Below are positions 7,317-10,094 of a stretch of 10,094 nt of DNA, one piece after another. The stretch covers positions 1 through 10,094 of the forward strand of contig DGUF01000198.1 in the NCBI GenBank assembly GCA_002394525.1. The letters run 5' to 3'. Source of the DNA: Lachnospiraceae bacterium UBA4317 (GTDB lineage Bacteria; Bacillota_A; Clostridia; Lachnospirales; Lachnospiraceae). The notes under the pieces are model-generated. The model was not told where the DNA came from. It did no database searches and worked only from the letters and a program-made list of their open reading frames with translations. How positions within the stretch are numbered: the stretch's first letter is position 1; the number at the start of each line of letters is the position of its first letter. Made by a program: the position numbers and the translations under genes.

Positions 7317-7368
7317 GAGGCCCGGGAACCTCATACATATTTATGAATGAAAGCCGTGGTACAGTGGT

Positions 7369-8349
7369 ATGTCTTTTTCAGCTGATGTGAGGGCGGAACT
7401 GGCTCAGATCATTCCCCGTGGAACCGCCTCCAGAGAGACGGCCGCGGCCGCGATCCTGGTCAATATCGCCGGCCTGAGCCGGACGGAGGAGGGAGAGATC
7501 CTGCTGACCCTTTCCGCCGGAAACCGATTGGCTCTTAGAAAGTGCTTTACATTAATACAAAAAAACGATAAGATTAGTCCTGACTCATTCGCGTCGGGAC
7601 AGGATCTGCGCTTCCTGCTGACCGGCGCGAAGGCACGTAAATGGGAAATTGAAGCAGGCGCGGAAACCCTGCCGCCTCCTCAGGGGCTTTTGTCCCTGGT
7701 CCGCAGGCTGCAGCTGACCGGTCGGGAGGGAGACCTGCCTGCACTGGATGGAACTCTGCCCCGGTCCTTTGTGACGGGACAGGCCGCGAGAGCCTATCTG
7801 AGGGAGACCTTCCTCTGCATCGGCTTCATGAGTGATCCGGGAAGGAGCTATCACCTGGAATTCCGCTGTTTTTCACAGGCCCAGGCGGACCAGCTCCGGG
7901 AGGTGCTCGCGGACCAGGGAATCCACGCGGGCTTGACGCACCGCAAAAAGTACTATATCGTGTATCTGAAGGATTCTGAAGATATAGTGACCCTGCTGCA
8001 GTTGATGGGGGCTTCCGTCGGCCTGATGGCGACGGAAAACGCGCGGATCTACAAGGAAGTACGCAACAACGTGAACCGGCGCGTCAACTGCGAGACGGCA
8101 AACATCGGAAAAACGGTGGAATCCTCCGCCCGTCAGCTGGAGGATATCGGGCTGCTTCGTGAGAGAGGGATCCTGGAGCAGCTGCCTGTACAGATCCGTC
8201 AGGCCGCGGAGCTCCGCGAGGAGCATCCGGGGGCTTCACTCTCCGAACTGGGGGAACTTGCCGAACCTCCGGTCAGCAGGTCGGGCATGAACCACAGGCT
8301 GAGGAGAATCGCTTCTCTTGCGCAGAAAGAGAGGCAGGCAGATCAATGA
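7369..8349 (+). CDS. whiA: DNA-binding protein WhiA
   Basis: WhiA is a DNA-binding protein of Gram-positive bacteria: a sporulation regulator in Streptomyces, and linked to division and chromosome segregation in B. subtilis. The 326-aa product starts MSFSADVRAELAQI, the usual WhiA N-terminus, and runs through the LAGLIDADG-like domain (to ~225; YLRETFLCIGFMSDPGRSYHLEF at 143-165). The strongly conserved RNNVNRRVNCETANIGKT (232-249) follows, then the C-terminal helix-turn-helix (QLEDIGLL, LSELGELAEPPVSRSGMNHRLRRI). The segment usually reading FLRGAFLAGGS is divergent (YLRETFLCIGF). The start at 7369 is set by homology; upstream sequence has no good Shine-Dalgarno. Codons at about 7526-7590 are notably AT-rich (TTA, ATA, AAA) compared with the rest of the gene. 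Confidence 0.94.
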   Translation: MSFSADVRAELAQIIPRGTASRETAAAAILVNIAGLSRTEEGEILLTLSAGNRLALRKCFTLIQKNDKISPDSFASGQDLRFLLTGAKARKWEIEAGAETLPPPQGLLSLVRRLQLTGREGDLPALDGTLPRSFVTGQAARAYLRETFLCIGFMSDPGRSYHLEFRCFSQAQADQLREVLADQGIHAGLTHRKKYYIVYLKDSEDIVTLLQLMGASVGLMATENARIYKEVRNNVNRRVNCETANIGKTVESSARQLEDIGLLRERGILEQLPVQIRQAAELREEHPGASLSELGELAEPPVSRSGMNHRLRRIASLAQKERQADQ

Positions 8350-8370
8350 CCGGGATGGGGAAGCCGCTCC

Positions 8371-8408
8371 GGGAGGATGCGATGGTTCCGGAAGGAACCT
8401 GCATAGTT
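8371..8408 (+). repeat. Hairpin element copy A, upstream of the HPr-like gene
   Basis: The element begins GGGAGGATGC (8371-8380) and ends GCATAGTT (8401-8408). Between these, GGTTCC (8384-8389) pairs with GGAACC (8394-8399) around a GGAA tetraloop, and ATGC (8377-8380) pairs with GCAT (8401-8404) as an outer helix. A second copy with the same flanks and a different but perfectly paired core lies at 8839-8874. It sits in the 107-base whiA-HPr spacer and may be a 5' leader structure of the HPr-like gene. Function is unknown. Confidence 0.65.
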
Positions 8409-8427
8409 TATTGGTTTCTTGATTACG

Positions 8428-8450
8428 GCGGCAAAGCCGCAGGATAGGAG
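8428..8450 (+). promoter_or_regulatory. Small hairpin plus Shine-Dalgarno before the HPr-like gene
   Basis: GCGGC (8428-8432), an AAA loop and GCCGC (8436-8440) form a compact hairpin. It is followed after 4 bases by the ribosome binding site TAGGAG (8445-8450), 6 bases from the ATG at 8457. The Shine-Dalgarno fixes the start at 8457 rather than the in-frame TTG at 8451. Confidence 0.55.
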
Positions 8451-8456
8451 TTGTTT

Positions 8457-8735
8457 ATGCTGAGGAGATCGATCGTTATCAATCGTCCGCAGGGGCTGGA
8501 AGCCCGTCCGATCGCGGAACTGGTGCAGGTTGCGAGCAGGTATGAGAGCCGTGTCTATCTGGAGCACGGGTCAAGAAAAGTGAATGCCAAGAGCATCATG
8601 GGAATGATGTCACTCGAAGCTCCCGCCGGAGAGACGATCGGCATAATGGTCGAAGGAGCGGATGAGGAGATCGCGATGGAAGAGATCGCTGCCTTCCTCT
8701 GTACCGGCAAGATGAAGACCTGCGCCGCCGGCTGA
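8457..8735 (+). CDS. HPr-family protein lacking His15 (Crh-like)
   Basis: This 92-aa protein has the HPr fold signature along its whole length: PQGLEARPIAELVQVASRY (11-29), VYLEHGSRKVNAKSIMGMMSL (33-53) and GADEEIAMEEIAAFL (68-82). In ordinary HPr the first motif is GIHARPA, with His15 carrying phosphate from Enzyme I. Here residue 15 is Glu (GAA, 8499-8501), so PTS phosphotransfer should not occur. Ser46 (AGC, 8592-8594) in the KSIMG motif, the HPrK target, is intact. This is the logic of B. subtilis Crh, which has Gln15 and also follows yvcL/whiA. A role as a Ser46-phosphorylated co-regulator of CcpA, phosphorylated by the HPrK of this cluster, is inferred. It may be annotated elsewhere simply as HPr/ptsH. 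A strong terminator follows 35 bases later. Confidence 0.9.
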   Translation: MLRRSIVINRPQGLEARPIAELVQVASRYESRVYLEHGSRKVNAKSIMGMMSLEAPAGETIGIMVEGADEEIAMEEIAAFLCTGKMKTCAAG

Positions 8736-8770
8736 ATTGTAAACGGCTGATCATTTTTACGCACAGAAAA

Positions 8771-8810
8771 CGCGTCCGGGAAGAGCTTTTTCCCGGACGC
8801 GATTGTATTT
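8771..8810 (+). terminator. Intrinsic terminator after the HPr-like gene
   Basis: CGCGTCCGGGAA (8771-8782) and its perfect complement TTCCCGGACGCG (8790-8801) form a 12-bp stem with a 7-base loop. It is followed by the T-rich ATTGTATTT and preceded by AAAA, so it may also act weakly on the other strand. It marks the end of the hprK...whiA-HPr transcription unit. Confidence 0.85.
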
Positions 8811-8838
8811 GGGACAGAATGAAAAAAACCCCTGAAAA

Positions 8839-8874
8839 GGGAGGATGCCAGGTACCGAAGTACCTGGCATAGTT
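8839..8874 (+). repeat. Hairpin element copy B, downstream of the terminator
   Basis: The element has the same flanks as copy A at 8371-8408: GGGAGGATGC (8839-8848) and GCATAGTT (8867-8874). The core is an 11-bp perfect stem, ATGCCAGGTAC (8845-8855) with GTACCTGGCAT (8860-8870), closed by a CGAA loop. The stem bases differ from copy A but remain paired. No obvious promoter precedes it. It begins 29 bases after the terminator region. Confidence 0.65.
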
Positions 8875-8922
8875 ATGAAAAAGTTATTCGTAAGCCTGCT
8901 GCATTGGCGACGATCTTTATAA
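8875..8922 (+). pseudogene. Possible remnant of a secreted-protein start
   Basis: An ATG directly after hairpin element B opens a 15-codon ORF, MKKLFVSLLHWRRSL. In the alternative frame from 8901 the sequence continues ALATIFISFTFFRLFSLY and stops at 8955-8957. Joined by one inserted base, the two would read as a typical Lys-Lys plus hydrophobic signal peptide. This could be a decayed gene start or a short leader peptide. It is equally likely to be chance in an AT-richer gap, and no adjacent Shine-Dalgarno is present. Confidence 0.2.
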
Positions 8923-8949
8923 GCTTCACTTTTTTCCGGCTGTTCAGCT

Positions 8950-8964
8950 TATACTGAGAGTATA
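8950..8964. other. Short inverted repeat TATACT-GAG-AGTATA
   Basis: TATACT (8950-8955) and AGTATA (8959-8964) are perfectly complementary around GAG in the gap before the acetyltransferase gene. It could be an operator-like site, or TATACT could be a -10 hexamer with the weak TTCACT (8925-8930) upstream at a long 19-base spacing. Neither reading is strong. Confidence 0.3.
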
Positions 8965-9034
8965 CGGATGAAAAATGGACGGAGAATGAGAAACAATTAA
9001 AGAAATGTTAAATAAAATATGAACAGAATTTTAA

Positions 9035-9087
9035 CGCCGGGGCCGGAGGGCGGGGGATCCCCCGGCCCGGCCCGGCGGAGCCTTTTT
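9035..9087 (+). terminator. GC-rich hairpin followed by a T-run
   Basis: CGCCGG (9035-9040) pairs with CCGGCG (9072-9077) as the outer helix. The centre is the perfect palindrome GGGGGATCCCCC (9052-9063), extended by C-G to 9051-9064, with imperfect pairing between. A TTTTT run lies at 9083-9087. It is consistent with a terminator for transcription entering the gap, but the T-run begins 5 bases after the stem and no upstream gene needs it. A second small hairpin, CCGGC-ACTG-GCCGG, follows at 9092-9105. Confidence 0.45.
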
Positions 9088-9134
9088 CCTGCCGGCACTG
9101 GCCGGTAACGGGACAGCAGGGATATGATTTATTC

Positions 9135-9164
9135 TTTACACAGCTGTCCGTAAATCGTTATAAT
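9135..9164 (+). promoter_or_regulatory. Sigma-A promoter of the acetyltransferase gene
   Basis: A -35 TTTACA (9135-9140) and a consensus -10 TATAAT (9159-9164) are separated by 18 bases. The expected transcription start is about 9170-9173, and the only well-placed purine there is A9172, the first base of the ATG chosen for the downstream gene. This implies a leaderless or near-leaderless mRNA. Confidence 0.75.
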
Positions 9165-9171
9165 GGAGTTT

Positions 9172-10094
9172 ATGTTGAAAGCAGTATATTTTGTTATGGA
9201 CCAGGATCCGGAGGGACCGGACCTGCGGGAGCCTGGCGGCCCGGGCTCCGCTGTCCTGGCGGAGTTGGAGGGCGCGGCCCGTATGCTGCGGGAGGCCGGC
9301 TTTGCCAGCGGCATCCTCCGGGCTGACCGGGAGACCGGAGATCTTCTTCCCCGCCCGGAGGAGAAGAAGGAGGAGATCCTTTTTCTGGGCGGCAGCACGG
9401 AGCTTGTCCGGATGCTTCTGGACAGGGGCTGTTATGTGGCGGGCTATTCCCATGCGGGCAATCCCGGGGACAGGTTTCCCGGAGCCGGGTACATCCTGCA
9501 GGAGCCGCACCTGATCGATCCCGACTCCTATGTGAAGATCTACCAGAGGCAGGCCGGCCTTCCCTGGACCATCCTGCAGACCCGGCACTGTCTGGTTCGG
9601 GAATTTACGCCGGATGACCTGGACGGGATCTATGCCCTCTACGACAGCCGGGCCCGCCGCTTTCTGGAGCCTCCGTCCGAGGACAGAGACCATGAGCGCG
9701 CGGTTCTCAGGGCCTATATCGACCGGATCTACAGTCTCTACGGCTTCGGCCACTGGGCGGTCACGGACCGGGAGACAGGGGCCCTGATCGGCCGGATTGG
9801 CTTTTCCGCCCTGACCTCCGCCATGGAAAAAGAAGCCGCGGACCTGGGGATCCCCGCCGCCGACGCCGATTTCGGCTTTCTGGTCGCGGCGGAGCGCAGG
9901 GGAACGGGCCTCGCGGAGGAGGCCTGCGCGGCGATCCTTGACTACGGCTTCACGGAGCTGGGCTTCACGAGGGTCCGGGCGGACGCCCGCAGGGACAATA
10001 CCGCTTCGGTCCGGCTGCTTCGGAGGCTGGGCTTTGAGCCCGCCGGGGAGCAGGGGGACAAGATTATTTTCGTTACAGTTCAGGCCCACCTGAA
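9172..10094 (+). CDS. GNAT N-acetyltransferase with degenerate HAD-like N-terminal domain (3' end outside window)
   Basis: The frame stays open from 9172 to the window end (307 complete codons, no stop reached). Residues ~138-300 look like a GNAT domain of the RimJ/RimL type: TRHCLVREFTPDDLDGIYALY (137-157), GHWAVTDRETGALIGRIGF (193-211), and the acetyl-CoA loop AERRGTGLAEEA (240-251) followed by DARRDNTASVRLLRRLGFEPAG (271-292). The substrate is unknown. The N-terminus MLKAVYFVMDQD resembles the HAD start KAVxFDMDG, but the nucleophilic Asp is replaced by Val. A second HAD-like strand-turn region is ILFLGGSTELVRMLLDRGCYVAGY (69-92). The linker YVKIYQRQAGLPWTIL (120-135) precedes the GNAT domain. 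The ATG at 9163 lies inside the -10 hexamer and cannot be on the transcript. ATG 9172 has no usable Shine-Dalgarno, and ATG 9196 is an alternative. Confidence 0.8.
   Translation, partial: MLKAVYFVMDQDPEGPDLREPGGPGSAVLAELEGAARMLREAGFASGILRADRETGDLLPRPEEKKEEILFLGGSTELVRMLLDRGCYVAGYSHAGNPGDRFPGAGYILQEPHLIDPDSYVKIYQRQAGLPWTILQTRHCLVREFTPDDLDGIYALYDSRARRFLEPPSEDRDHERAVLRAYIDRIYSLYGFGHWAVTDRETGALIGRIGFSALTSAMEKEAADLGIPAADADFGFLVAAERRGTGLAEEACAAILDYGFTELGFTRVRADARRDNTASVRLLRRLGFEPAGEQGDKIIFVTVQAHL

Noticed and set aside
6231..7334. 367-codon minus-strand frame opposite rapZ
   Set aside because: It is a shadow of rapZ; the + strand has full-length family motifs and a ribosome binding site.
9136..10089. 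317-codon minus-strand frame opposite the acetyltransferase
   Set aside because: The + strand frame is open through the same span, has GNAT motifs and lies behind a good promoter. The minus-strand product shows no domain.

Overview
The window is a GC-rich stretch of a Bacillota chromosome. The gene set and order (ftsH, uvrC, hprK, murB, rapZ, whiA, then an HPr-type gene) and the protein sequences suggest a high-GC clostridial genome, probably Lachnospiraceae. That placement comes from gene content and motif recognition only. All genes are on the + strand.

Layout. 1-735 is the 3' end of ftsH, with a long acidic Ala/Gln/Glu tail that contains a 58-residue tandem duplication. uvrC follows (769-2688; a start at 745 is possible). 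The uvrC/ATP-grasp spacer (2689-2832) carries two copies of a 38-nt structured repeat. Next come a circularly permuted ATP-grasp (glutathionylspermidine-synthase-like) gene (2833-4179), hprK (4184-5134), murB (5288-6271, GTG start, with a three-unit 8-residue repeat insertion), rapZ (6447-7316), whiA (7369-8349) and a 92-residue HPr/Crh-like gene (8457-8735). A strong intrinsic terminator ends the cluster at 8771-8810. The 436-base gap 8736-9171 holds that terminator, a second copy of a hairpin element first seen upstream of the HPr-like gene, a possible decayed short ORF, a small inverted repeat, a very GC-rich hairpin and a good sigma-A promoter. The promoter fires almost exactly at the start codon of a GNAT acetyltransferase with a degenerate HAD-like N-terminus (9172 to beyond the window end).

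How the genes fit together. The middle is a carbon-control and cell-envelope cluster. HPrK phosphorylates Ser46 of HPr or Crh. The HPr-like protein here keeps Ser46 but has Glu in place of His15, so it should be a Crh-type regulator rather than a PTS phosphocarrier. Its position after rapZ-whiA matches crh in Bacillus subtilis (yvcJ-yvcK-yvcL-crh), but no yvcK lies between rapZ and whiA. MurB and RapZ relate to peptidoglycan precursor and amino-sugar supply, WhiA to division and chromosome segregation, and FtsH and UvrC to membrane proteolysis and DNA repair.

The points most worth a second look are the Glu15 HPr-like protein encoded near hprK; the two-copy hairpin element (8371-8408 and 8839-8874) whose stems differ in sequence but stay paired; the two-copy spacer repeat after uvrC with a compensatory base-pair change and possible pseudoknot; and the apparently leaderless HAD-like/GNAT fusion.
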